DNA of 64,000 nucleotides from Cafeteria roenbergensis (Eukaryota; Sar; Bigyra; Bicosoecida; Cafeteriaceae): the NCBI GenBank assembly GCA_008330645.1, contig VLTN01000005.1, forward strand, positions 372,001 through 436,000, in the 5' to 3' direction. The notes beneath the pieces were generated by a model. It was given only the letters and a program-made list of their open reading frames with translations. It did not search any database and was not told where the DNA came from. This document shows, in pieces, positions 18,033-27,538 of the stretch; positions within the stretch are counted from its first letter, which is position 1; each line of letters starts with the position of its first letter. Position numbers and translations under genes: made by a program.

Positions 18033-19769
18033 ATGGCCGCCCTCGCTGCAGAATCGACCCGGGCGGCAAAACTTGGGGCGCTGCTCAGCCGGCGGCGGGC
18101 CAGGGAGTTGAACGATGCTGGGCGCGTGTTCTTGGAGTCCGGACTGCCCGCTAAGGCCGAACGCTGCTTTGGGGCCGCTGTTGCTGAGTGCGACGGCTTT
18201 GCTCCGGCTTGGCACAACTTTGGGGTGGCGACGCTGCTTCTTGCCAACCAGGCAAAGCACGAGGGGGTCGGAGACCACACTGTCCTGCGCGGCCGTGCGC
18301 TTCGCTACTTTCTGGCAGCGCTGCGGCTGAGGCCGGGCTTTGCTGCGGCTGCCGCGAACGCGTCCGCACTGCAACTCCAAGCCCAGCAGCCCGAAGCAGC
18401 TTGCGAGACGGCAGCCCACGGGCTCCTCCCATCCGCCTCAGGCAGGCCTCGCGAGCAGGTGGCCGGTGACCGTCGTGGAGGGGTGCTGGACGAGCTGGTG
18501 CGCGTCCTCCACGCAGACGCGCTCGCAATTGCGAGGCGGTGCGTCGGCGATGAAGACGCGCTGCGCGCGGTCTCCAACCTGGCCACAGCGCTGCGAATGG
18601 CCGGGCGCCACGCTGCAGCGGTGTCGCTGTGGCGCTCAATGCTGGGGATGGCCCCCTGCGGCCCTGGGACGCCCGCCGTGGGACCGGAATCGGCAGCAGA
18701 CAGGCCGCCAGTCGCCGGTGCCCCCATCCCGTCGAGCAGAGCCCCAGCGCGCGATGCTCGCCCGGCACACGTAGTATTCGTGTGCGCGCGCTGGGGGGAC
18801 AAGTACGGGCCGCAGTACCTCTCAGCACTGGCGCGCGGGCTGGGACGCAGCAAATTCGACTGGAGCTCTCGGCCGACAGCGCCGCTGGCCGCAGGCCTAC
18901 CTGGCGATGCAGGGTCGGCAACCAGCGGCACGCGCGTTCGCGCTTCCCTGGTTTGCGTGACGGATGACGTGGGCGCCGCGCTGGAGGCCGCGAGCGCGGG
19001 CGAGAGCGTTCTCTCCGCCGCGCTGTCCTTTGCTGACCTGGATGCCGCGGAGGCGGCCTGCGGATCTGTGGGAGCTGCGCGCAGCGCTGAAGAAAGCGGG
19101 CCGGGCGGCACAGGGAGGGGGGCGTCCTGGCCGGGGTGGTGGAACAAGGCAAGGCTGCTGGGGGCAGGCGCCTCCCGCTGCCTCCGCGCGGCTGCCGGCG
19201 TCGCTGACGGCCAGGACGCTGTCGCCGTGTTCCTGGACCTGGATGTCGTCATCACGGGCTGCATTTTGCCAGTCGTCCGGCGCTGCATGGACCTGCTCGA
19301 GGAGGGGAGCGATTTGGTGGCGCTTGGCACGGAGGGCATGCTCTGCGAAGCGCGGGCAGACGGCGTGAATAGCAGCGTCATGGCGTGGATTCTGGATAGC
19401 AACAGCGGTCGCAGGCGTTCCCCGCACGCCGCAGTGCTCGACTGCCTTTCTGGAGAGCGCTGTCGAGTCGCCATGGCCGTGGTTCACAGGTTTGACCATT
19501 GGCTTGAGATTGTGTTTCCGCTCCCCGCCGGCGATCTCCTTGCCTCTGGTGCCGCGGCAGTCTCTGAGCCGTCTTGCTTGCGGATGGGCAGGCTGAGTTG
19601 CGAGCATGGCAACCTCGTTGGAGATTTCTCGACTCTTGCAGCGGCTTCAACCCCTGCTCGGCTGCCCCCAGTGGTGGTATTTCCCCTCGACCCCAAGCCG
19701 CACCGGCTTCTCGAACTGTCCCGCAGCGGCGATGAGCTTGCAGGAAGGTTGGCGCGGCAGTGGGCTTGA
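18033..19769 (+). CDS. TPR repeat - nucleotide-sugar glycosyltransferase-like fusion
   Basis: 578 residues, intronless, from ATG 18033 (MAALAAESTRAAK). Residues about 22-130 contain TPR-like helix pairs (ELNDAGRVFLESGLPAKAERCFGAAVAEC; RALRYFLAALRLRPGFAAA), with a further pair near 170-205. From residue 248 a glycosyltransferase-like fold begins, VVFVCARWGDKYGPQYLSAL. It continues with LVCVTDD (about 307), GWWNKARLLG (about 368) and VFLDLDVVITG (about 399), whose DLD is a DxD-type metal and nucleotide-sugar site. This order (WGxxYG, CxTDD, WxKxxLF, LDLDVV) is known from mostly bacterial uncharacterised glycosyltransferases with a family-8-like fold. No signal peptide or membrane helix is seen, so it may be cytosolic. 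The sugar donor and acceptor are unknown. It is convergent with the first ammonium transporter, 186 bp away. Confidence 0.7.
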   Translation: MAALAAESTRAAKLGALLSRRRARELNDAGRVFLESGLPAKAERCFGAAVAECDGFAPAWHNFGVATLLLANQAKHEGVGDHTVLRGRALRYFLAALRLRPGFAAAAANASALQLQAQQPEAACETAAHGLLPSASGRPREQVAGDRRGGVLDELVRVLHADALAIARRCVGDEDALRAVSNLATALRMAGRHAAAVSLWRSMLGMAPCGPGTPAVGPESAADRPPVAGAPIPSSRAPARDARPAHVVFVCARWGDKYGPQYLSALARGLGRSKFDWSSRPTAPLAAGLPGDAGSATSGTRVRASLVCVTDDVGAALEAASAGESVLSAALSFADLDAAEAACGSVGAARSAEESGPGGTGRGASWPGWWNKARLLGAGASRCLRAAAGVADGQDAVAVFLDLDVVITGCILPVVRRCMDLLEEGSDLVALGTEGMLCEARADGVNSSVMAWILDSNSGRRRSPHAAVLDCLSGERCRVAMAVVHRFDHWLEIVFPLPAGDLLASGAAAVSEPSCLRMGRLSCEHGNLVGDFSTLAAASTPARLPPVVVFPLDPKPHRLLELSRSGDELAGRLARQWA

Positions 19770-19955
19770 CGGACTTTGCGTGTGCAACGTTGAAGGGCTA
19801 GTTCACGAGCGCCGCGGGCAAATACCAACGCCAACTCCGCGGACCGAGTGCGATTCCAATGTCCGGGCTCAAGACGGGGACTTGCAAGATGCGCACTCGC
19901 GCTCGAGGTCTATCAGGCGACCAGGTGCTGGCGCCTCGGTCCGGCGCCCGAGATT

Positions 19956-22900
19956 CTACGAGAGGGGGGCATCATAGGAGGTTTCGGAGACTTCGACCGG
20001 CGAAGTTGCAGCTTGGATTTGTCGCATGCTTGCGCGTGCAGCTGCCCGGCCGGCTTCCATCGCCGATATGAGTCCCTCCGGGTTGGCTGCCATTGCCGAG
20101 CTGACGTAAAGCTCCTGGGCAGCGACGCGCTGCACGCTGCTGCGGCGGCCCCCGGTCTTGCGCTTCCGCCTGGAGGCGCTGTGCTGGATGTTGCCGGAGT
20201 TGGGCACAGCCTTGTTTTCTTGGCTAGCCACTGTCGGGTCCACCGGCTTCGGGTCGCCAGGTCCGTCGGCAACAGGTGTTGATGGTGTGGCCACCGGGGC
20301 GACGCGGCTGCGCGAATCGCCGACTCGGCCAAGCCGGTTTGACGACCCCGGCCTTGACGCAACGTGCCAAGCTGCCGTCCTGGGTCCAGCAATGGACACC
20401 ATAGCCCGGTCTCGGGGGTCTGCTGGAAAGCCTGATCCGCTCATTGGCATGAAGCGCGGGCCCGCCCCAGCTGGCGCGTCTCGAGGCTCGAATCGGATTT
20501 GCCTGCCGCCTCCGCTCGACGAAGTGCGCGACTCCCGGCGAGCCCGGGCGCGGCCATGGTGCGATGCCGTTGTCCGCACTCGGACGCTCGAAGCATCGGG
20601 AGATAGCATCCCTGGAAGAACGAAGGAGGGCGGCCGCTTGAGTCGTCGCGCTCCAGGCTGGTGCCGCTCTGCTCGTCCTGGCGAGCCCGAGGCGTGAGTC
20701 GTCGGGTGTGATTCTGCGGTGACCTGAGCCCCTGCTGCCTGCTCTGCATGTCGCGACGACCCGGACAGCAAAAACGACACGCTCCGCCCAAGGGCGCCTG
20801 CCCGAGTGCCCATGAGCGTGGGCACAGCCTCCTCGCTGGAGAAGAGGTGATGCCTTCTCTCCGAGCAACTTCTTCGCCGTGAACGCGGCGTCCCCTTGGA
20901 ACTTTGGCCCGGGAGGCTCCTGTGACTGTGGTGGCTGCCGGCGCTCACATTGGTGGTTTTCGCAGGGTCTGTCACCCCGGCCGGGTATGCGATCACAGGG
21001 ATTGCTGCTGCGGCCTGAGATTCCAGTGGCTCAAGCAATTCGCCGCCCAGGAGTTTGTCTGCAACTTGCTCCTCCTTCACGGGAGGCAGCCCTCCACGCT
21101 CAAGGTCGGTGCCATCCGAGTCGTAGTCAGAGTGGTCGCTCGCGTCTTCGTCATGAAGGCGAATGAGTACCATGTTGTGCTCCGTCTGGTCCAGCCCGAT
21201 GCGCTCGTGATGCGCCGGCACTCGCAGCCCCACCGACAGGTCCACCACGAACAGGAAGAGAGCCGACGTCGCCAGCGTCCACCCCAGCATCGCCACCAGA
21301 CCAAGCACTTGCACGCCGAGCTGCGTGAAGCTGCCAGTCACGAAAACCCCCTTGCTCCCGAACAGCCCCGGTACCACGGTGCCGAACGCCCCCGCAACGA
21401 GGTGCACGCCGACCACGCCGACCGGGTCGTCGATCCCGAAACGAACAAGGACGCCGCCGATGCCGTTGGCGACGAGTCCCCCGATCATCCCCACCAGGAC
21501 CGCCTCCCACGGCCGGATGATGTCGCACGCCGCCGTGACGGCAACTAGGCCGCTCAGCAGCCCGGTGCACAGCTCCACGATGTCCACGTACTTGTTGCGC
21601 GAGGCGATCGTCGTGAAGACGAGCCCGCCAATCGACCCCCCAACCGACCCGAGGATGGTGTTCACGCCCGCGCGGGCTGCGGCGTACACCAGCCCGTTGG
21701 ACACACCAAGCACGGACCCCGAGTTGAACGCCATCCTGCGAGCTCACGCACGCACACACATACACGCACATCGTCGAGAAGGATGGACGGTATCGACCGG
21801 GCGCCCGCCGGGGCAGCGCAAGCGCGAGGCGGCCGGGCGACTTCCACGGCGGCTGCCCCCCCCCCCCCCCCCTTCCCCCGCGCCCCGACGCGCAAGGGAT
21901 GAGCGCCGGCCCAGCCCGACAGAGCAGCGAGTGACCCAGCGACCATGACCAGCCACCGCCGCCGCCTCTCACCAGCCGCTCCACAGCAAGAACGTGCCGT
22001 AGCACACCTGCGTCGGCGAACTGCGCGTCGGCCAGTAGACGTTGTTGCCCTTCTCATCCTGTGTGAACGTCCCCAGGCGCGGGCCAAGCCAGATCGTGGA
22101 CAAGAGCCCGCACACGCCCCCCACCGAGTGGATGGCCGAGCAGCCGGCGAGGTCGTGCATTCCCATCGCGTAGAGCCAGCCAGAGGAGTCCCACACCCAG
22201 TGCGACGGCACGCTGTAGATGACGGACGAGATGACCAGAGCATACACCAAGTAGACCTTGAACTTCATGCGCTCCGCCACCGACCCGCTCACGATGGTGG
22301 TGGCCGTGCACGCGAACGCGAAGCCGAAGAGGAAGTCGGGGAAGGAAGTCGGGGCGATGTCGGCCAGGAAGAACTGCGACGCTCCGGCAAACGCGCTGCC
22401 CCCAGGCCCGAACGCGAGCGCCCACCCGATGGCGAAGTAGCCGATCCCGGCGGCGCCGATGTCCATGACGTTCTTGGCCAGGATGTTTCCAGCTGCGGCG
22501 GGACACATTGGCGCGCTGAGTCGGGGAGCACGGCGGACAGCCGGGTCGGGCGGGCATCCGCTGGCCACGGATGGCAACCACGCGGGTTTGCGCGGCGCGC
22601 GGGGCGGCGCCCGGGGGGGCGAGGTACGTGGGGTTGCAGCGGCGAGGCGAGGAATCGGTTCGCGCGTCACGCGTGCCCGTGGCGTGTCGGCGTTTTCGGG
22701 CAGGGCATGCGCTCACCGCTTTTGATGCTGATGAGGCCGGACTCGAGCATCGCGAAGCCGGCCTGCGGGCGGGAGCACGGGCGGGTGATGGGTAGCATGA
22801 GCAGGTGGGTGGGCGGTCAGACGGGCACGGCTGGCCGGCTCCCCAGCATGCAGGGTCTGGCGGCACGCGCTCGGAGATTCGTGCAGGTCCAGGCGGCTTT

Positions 22901-23314
22901 GAGGCGCTTTGCAACTCTCGAGCCGCGGCGAGGGGGCATCTTCTTGCCCGCGCAACGGCATCCGCACCTGCATGGTCATGACAATGTATGCTGCGACGCA
23001 AGGTGGGCGGTTCGCGAAAGGGTGGCGGGTCGCTGACGCGGGCTCGGGGCACATGAGCAATCCAGCGTTGCTGATGACATACGTGGCCCGTCCGCCGGCT
23101 CCAGGGGGCTCTTCGCGCGCGCTTGCGGGGTCCAGCGGCTGAGCAGCCGCGCAAAGCACACAGGGTGGCACAACACTGCTCGGATGCCCCCGGCCGCGGT
23201 TGCCGCGGCGCGCACCGCCTCACCCGTCGAGAGCATCCAGGCGATGTCGGCCGCGGCGTTGGACTCCTCGATGAGCAAGAGCAGCAGCGCGGTGTCCGTC
23301 TGGTTCCCGCCCAT
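19956..23314 (-). CDS. Ammonium transporter, AMT/Rh family, copy 1 (downstream tandem copy)
   Basis: Plasma-membrane ammonium uptake channel-type transporter. Five exons: 23314-23224, a 23-nt micro-exon 22990-22968, 22762-22717, 22492-21973 and 21735-19956. They sum to 819 residues in frame. An in-frame upstream ATG at 23377 is an alternative start. Family motifs are DIAWMLSTAYIVMTMQAGFAMLESG, NILAKNVMD, SGSVAERMKF (phenylalanine-gate region), the first pore His in AGCSAIHSVGG, WMAFNSGS, CDIIRPWEAVLVGMIGG and the second pore His in VGVHLVAGAFG. About ten membrane helices end near GLRVPAHHERIGLDQTEHN. The C-terminal tail of nearly 400 residues is basic, Ser-rich and far longer than usual. Its end, VAAQELYVSSAMAANPEGLI, resembles copy 2. 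The gene is in tandem with copy 2 and shares a nearly identical core with it. Confidence 0.92.
21159..22785. repeat. Near-identical duplicated tract, copy 1 (partner 24927-26555)
   Basis: 1,627 bp almost identical to 24927-26555. By eye I count about eight substitutions plus differences in one poly-C run. It spans the end of the last membrane helix through exons 4 and 3 and the intron between them, stopping in the intron just upstream of the AGFAMLESG exon. Outside both edges the similarity falls abruptly. Confidence 0.93.
22968..22990 (-). other. 23-nt micro-exon of ammonium transporter copy 1
   Basis: Encodes the second to eighth residues of AYIVMTMQ, with one nucleotide of the Ala codon supplied by exon 1. 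It is preceded by a CAG acceptor and followed by a non-consensus GTGCGG donor. Without it the conserved first-helix motif SAYLVFAMQxGFAML of the family would be broken and the frame lost. Confidence 0.9.
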
Positions 23315-23377
23315 GCCTGCGGAGAACCCCCCAGCCTGCCGGCCTGGCTGGTGCACCCCCGCGAGAGCGCCTCGCAT

Positions 23378-23930
23378 TCGCCCAAGGGTCTCTCGGCTGC
23401 CTTGCAGGGAAACGTGGCCTTGGAGCGGCCGGCCTCTTCCGGCCGAAGCAGAGTCGTCGCTCCGATCACGGCAAGCCCACAGTTGAGCAACTTGCGCCGA
23501 ACTCCTTGGCATACTCATAAGGATGCGCCGCCTTGAGCCCAGCTCCCTCCTTGCGCGTTGGCTAGTCGAACCCAATCACTGGCCCGTTCCGTGAACTCCG
23601 TGCCGGCTGTCAACGCCGCGCCCTCGCCATGGCGTGGCAAAAGCGCGAGCTGTGAAGGCGAGTTCGAGCCCAACAGCTCGCTACAGCACGCCTCTCTGGT
23701 GTGAGCACAGCCGCAAGGACGCGGAGACGGCGCCTGAAGAGCAGCCAGCCACCCACAGGCCGCAGAGTCGCCAGCAGCAGTCGGGTTCCTGGGACACGCG
23801 AACATTCGTTGCCAGCACTCGCCTCGTTGGCCGAATCGCTCACGCGCTCGCTCACGCAAGTCATTCAGCAATTGCGCGATCGGGGGCGACTGCTGGCGTC
23901 CTGGGACTGCAGCCATGCCGACGGGAGACC
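23378..23930. other. Intergenic region between the tandem ammonium transporters
   Basis: About 550 bp that must contain the copy 1 promoter and the copy 2 3' end. No repeat shared with the region upstream of copy 2 is apparent, so the two promoters look diverged. No gene is supported. Confidence 0.4.
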
Positions 23931-26900
23931 TCAAGGCTTGTCTTTGGGCTCCAAAGAGCGTGACTTGCTGGACACTCCTCTGCTCAGCTTGGCTTGGAGC
24001 CTGCCTTCCTCCATCGCAACGAGGAGGCCTTCTGGGTTCGCCGCCAACGCCGGTGAGACATACATCTCGTGCGCTGCCACCCGGCTGATTGTGCTGCGCT
24101 GGCCCTTCGACGAGCGGGACCGGCTGCCTGAGCTTCCTCGATGCTTGGGCCTAGACTTGCTGGCGCTGCGGGCCTTGCCGCCATCACGGCCGGCCGGCTT
24201 GGCAGCGACGTGCCACTCTGCAGCAGTTGAAGGCCCTGCGACTGCCACGATGGCGCGGTCAAGCGGGTCCACCGGGAACCCAGACCGCGACAGGGGCACG
24301 TTCCCCGCTGACGCTTCCGCCGGCGTGTCCTGTGGCCTGACGCGCTCACGAACTCCGTGCGCAGCATCGTATCCCAGGCGTCTCTTGGAGTGCGTCGCGT
24401 GGCTGGGCCGTCGCTTGCGCAGGGCAGCTGCGCTGGCCTCCACCGTTCCAGCGACTACGAAGGACGGGGGCTTGTGAATTGGTGGCTCCATCGTCTCGGC
24501 TGGCGGGTCGCCCTGGGAAGCAGTGATGTCCGGAGCATCTTCATGGAGGCGTCCCGTGGCCAAGCTGCCTTGGGCAGCTGCTGTTGGAGCTGGCTTCGCA
24601 AGGTAGTGGGACATTGTGCGATAGAGGCTGCCAGATCTCTTTCCCAGCATCGTCGAGCCTTCATCCATTGTGGGGACTGGCGATGACGGAGCATTGGACT
24701 CACCCTGCCTTGCAGTCGACAAAGCTGCAGGTTCCAAGTTGCGCTTGCTGTCATGGCTCACTGAATCTGCCGCTCCGGTGTCAGTGACCACGCGCTTCGA
24801 TCCAGGCAAAATGGTGTGCGCCTCGCCAGACTTCCAGGACCTGACGGACGGCGTGGCTGCCCCGTCCCGTGTGCTCGGTTGCTCGTCCTCCTCTTCGTCC
24901 GAGGAGTCGTCCCCCAGGTCATCCAAGCGAATGAGTACCATGTTGTGCTCCGTCTGGTCCAGCCCGATGCGCTCGTGATGCGCCGGCACTCGCAGCCCCA
25001 CCGACAGGTCCACCACGAACAGGAAGAGAGCCGACGTCGCCAGCGTCCACCCCAGCATCGCCACCAGACCAAGCACTTGCACGCCGAGCTGCGTGAAGCT
25101 GCCAGTCACGAAAACCCCCTTGCTCCCGAACAGCCCCGGTACCACGGTGCCGAACGCCCCCGCAACGAGGTGCACGCCGACCACGCCGACCGGGTCGTCG
25201 ATCCCGAAACGAACAAGGACGCCGCCGATGCCGTTGGCGACGAGTCCCCCGATCATCCCCACCAGGACCGCCTCCCACGGCCGGATGATGTCGCAAGCCG
25301 CCGTGACGGCAACTAGGCCGCTCAGCAGCCCGGTGCACAGCTCCACGATGTCCACGTACTTGTTGCGCGAGGCGATCGTCGTGAAGACGAGCCCGCCAAT
25401 CGACCCCCCAACCGACCCGAGGATGGTGTTCACGCCCGCGCGGGCTGCGGCGTACGCCAGCCCGTTGGACACACCAAGCACGGACCCCGAGTTGAACGCC
25501 ATCCTGCGAGCTCACGCACGCGCACACATACACGCACATCGTCGAGAAGGATGGACGGTATCGACCGGGCGCCCGCCGGGGCAGCGCAAGCGCGAGGCGG
25601 CCGGGCGACTTCCACGGCGGCTGCCCCCCCCGCCCTCCCCCCTTCCCCCGCGCCCCGACGCGCAAGGGATGAGCGCCGGCCCAGCCCGACAGAGCAGCGA
25701 GTGACCCAGCGACCATGACCAGCCACCGCCGCCGCCTCTCACCAGCCGCTCCACAGCAAGAACGTGCCGTAGCACACCTGCGTCGGCGAACTGCGCGTCG
25801 GCCAGTAGACGTTGTTGCCCTTCTCATCCTGTGTGAACGTCCCCAGGCGCGGGCCAAGCCAGATCGTGGACAAGAGCCCGCACACGCCCCCCACCGAGTG
25901 GATGGCCGAGCAGCCGGCGAGGTCGTGCATTCCCATCGCGTAGAGCCAGCCAGAGGAGTCCCACACCCAGTGCGACGGCACGCTGTAGATGACGGACGAG
26001 ATGACCAGAGCATACACCAAGTAGACCTTGAACTTCATGCGCTCCGCCACCGACCCGCTCACGATGGTGGTGGCCGTGCACGCGAACGCGAAGCCGAAGA
26101 GGAAGTCGGGGAAGGAAGTCGGGGCGATGTCGGCCAGGAAGAACTGCGACGCTCCGGCAAACGCGCTGCCCCCAGGCCCGAACGCGAGCGCCCACCCGAT
26201 GGCGAAGTAGCCGATCCCGGCGGCGCCGATGTCCATGACGTTCTTGGCCAGGATGTTTCCCGCTGCGGCGGGACACATTGGCGCGCCGAGTCGGGGAGCA
26301 CGGCGGACAGCCGGGTCGGGCGGGCATCCGCTGGCCACGGATGGCAACCACGCGGGTTTGCGCGGCGCGCGGGGCGGTGCCCAGGGGGGCGAGGTACGTG
26401 GGGTTGCAGCGGCGAGGCGAGGAATCGGTTCGCGCGTCACGCGTGCCCGTGGCGTGTCGGCGTTTTCGGGCAGGGCACGCGCTCACCGCTTTTGATGCTG
26501 ATGAGGCCGGACTCGAGCATCGCGAAGCCGGCCTGCGGGCGGGAGCACGGGCGGGAGCACCGGCGGGCGAACCCGAGCGGAATCCAACACCGTGCATTTG
26601 CAAGCACTCGGCCAGACGCTGTGCCTACCATTCAAGCAGGTGCCACCGTCGAAGTCGATTGCTCCGCAACTGAGCACGCGCTTTGCACACGAGCGCCGGC
26701 CCGACCATGCATTTTACCACTGCGGCGGCGTTGCCGACGCAGCAGCACAGGCGCAGTGCGCCAGGAACTGGGCTTTCGCACCTGCATGGTCATGACGATG
26801 TAGGCTGCGAGGGTGCACAGGAGCAAGACTACTCGGCGCGGCGCTATGGGTGGCTTGCGCTTGGGCAGCCGGCAGACTGCTTGCGCTGGTCGCCCGCTTG

Positions 26901-27066
26901 AGCTCCCCTCACCTGTCGAAAGCATCCAAGCAATGTCTGCCGCCACGTTGGATTCCTCGAGGAGAATCAGCAGCATCGCTGTGTCTGTGGTGTTCAGCCC
27001 CGACGGAAGCCCGGCGGCCGACCTTTCCGCAAGTGCCAGGTTCGGCGCGCCTCGCGAGCCGAGCAT
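23931..27066 (-). CDS. Ammonium transporter, AMT/Rh family, copy 2 (upstream tandem copy)
   Basis: Tandem paralogue of the preceding transporter with identical exon structure: 27066-26913, a 23-nt micro-exon 26804-26782, 26532-26487, 26262-25743 and 25503-23931, giving 771 residues in frame. The start at 27066 (MLGSRGAPNLALAERS) is the nearest in-frame ATG. Exon 1 (TTDTAMLLILLEESNVAADIAWMLST) is homologous to but clearly different from copy 1. The transporter core is nearly identical; the only amino-acid change I noticed is Val to Ala in NGLAYAAARAG. Pore residues (AIHSVGG; VGVHLVAG) are retained. The 310-residue cytosolic tail diverges strongly from copy 1, except near its end (VAAHEMYVSPALAANPEGLL). 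Different tails and N-termini suggest different regulation or localisation of the same transport activity; that is inference. Confidence 0.92.
24927..26555. repeat. Near-identical duplicated tract, copy 2 (partner 21159-22785)
   Basis: 1,629 bp, same content and boundaries as the partner tract. The copies are direct repeats about 3.77 kb apart. The 2-nt length difference lies in the intronic poly-C run (about 21856-21872 versus 25624-25642). Confidence 0.93.
26782..26804 (-). other. 23-nt micro-exon of ammonium transporter copy 2
   Basis: Same length, phase and encoded peptide (AYIVMTMQ) as in copy 1. It lies outside the near-identical tract and differs from copy 1 at two silent positions, so the exon is being kept by selection. 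The donor is again non-consensus (GTGCGA). Confidence 0.9.
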
Positions 27067-27538
27067 CGCGGCGCTCTGGGATTGCGCGGCACGCCACGCA
27101 GCAACACTGCGGCGACGCCAGGAGCTGAGTGCCTGCCTGACGGCCGCTGCGGCACCCCTTGCGCGTGACGCGACGCCCGGGGTGTGTGTGCTCGCGGGTT
27201 GCGGCGCAGAGCCTTCGCGCCTCGAAACCGGCTCGAAGTCGTTGTCGACCGCCGAAACTTGCGCGTCAAACTTCGCCTTCCGGACACCCGGTAGCATGCC
27301 ATGTCAAAGACAAAGCCTTTGCTTCCCAATCCAGCAAGTTGCTGCGGCTGTCTGTTCATGAAGGGCGGCTGCCGGTGCGTTGGGCACACAGCGGCCAACC
27401 ACCTGATCACACACAACCGACTGCAGGTGCTCCCGGGTGGCCGGCTAGGCAACAAGAATCTCTCTATCCACGCGCATTCGCGACTCGCAGGCGCTTGATG
27501 TCTTGCCCTAGCGCGTTGTGGGCATGCACGGGTGCCGC
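27067..27538. other. Region between the giant gene's stop and ammonium transporter copy 2
   Basis: 472 bp holding the 3' end of the giant minus-strand gene and the promoter of copy 2. A cacacacaac run at 27408-27416 is TG-rich in the minus sense, about 123 nt downstream of the giant gene's stop. The interval is less GC-rich than its surroundings. No gene is supported. Confidence 0.45.

Noticed and set aside
22258-22440. Identical small plus-strand frames at 22258-22440 and 26028-26210
   Set aside because: They are antisense to the conserved AMT membrane helices; identity reflects the duplicated tract, not a conserved small gene.
23560-23640. Possible tRNA (ggttcga-like T-loop on the minus strand)
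   Set aside because: The flanking bases do not form a T-stem and no anticodon or acceptor stem could be built.
21159-26555. Tandem near-identical tracts as terminal repeats of a mobile element
   Set aside because: They encode the AMT core with host-type introns and are not flanked by target duplications; paralogue homogenisation fits better.
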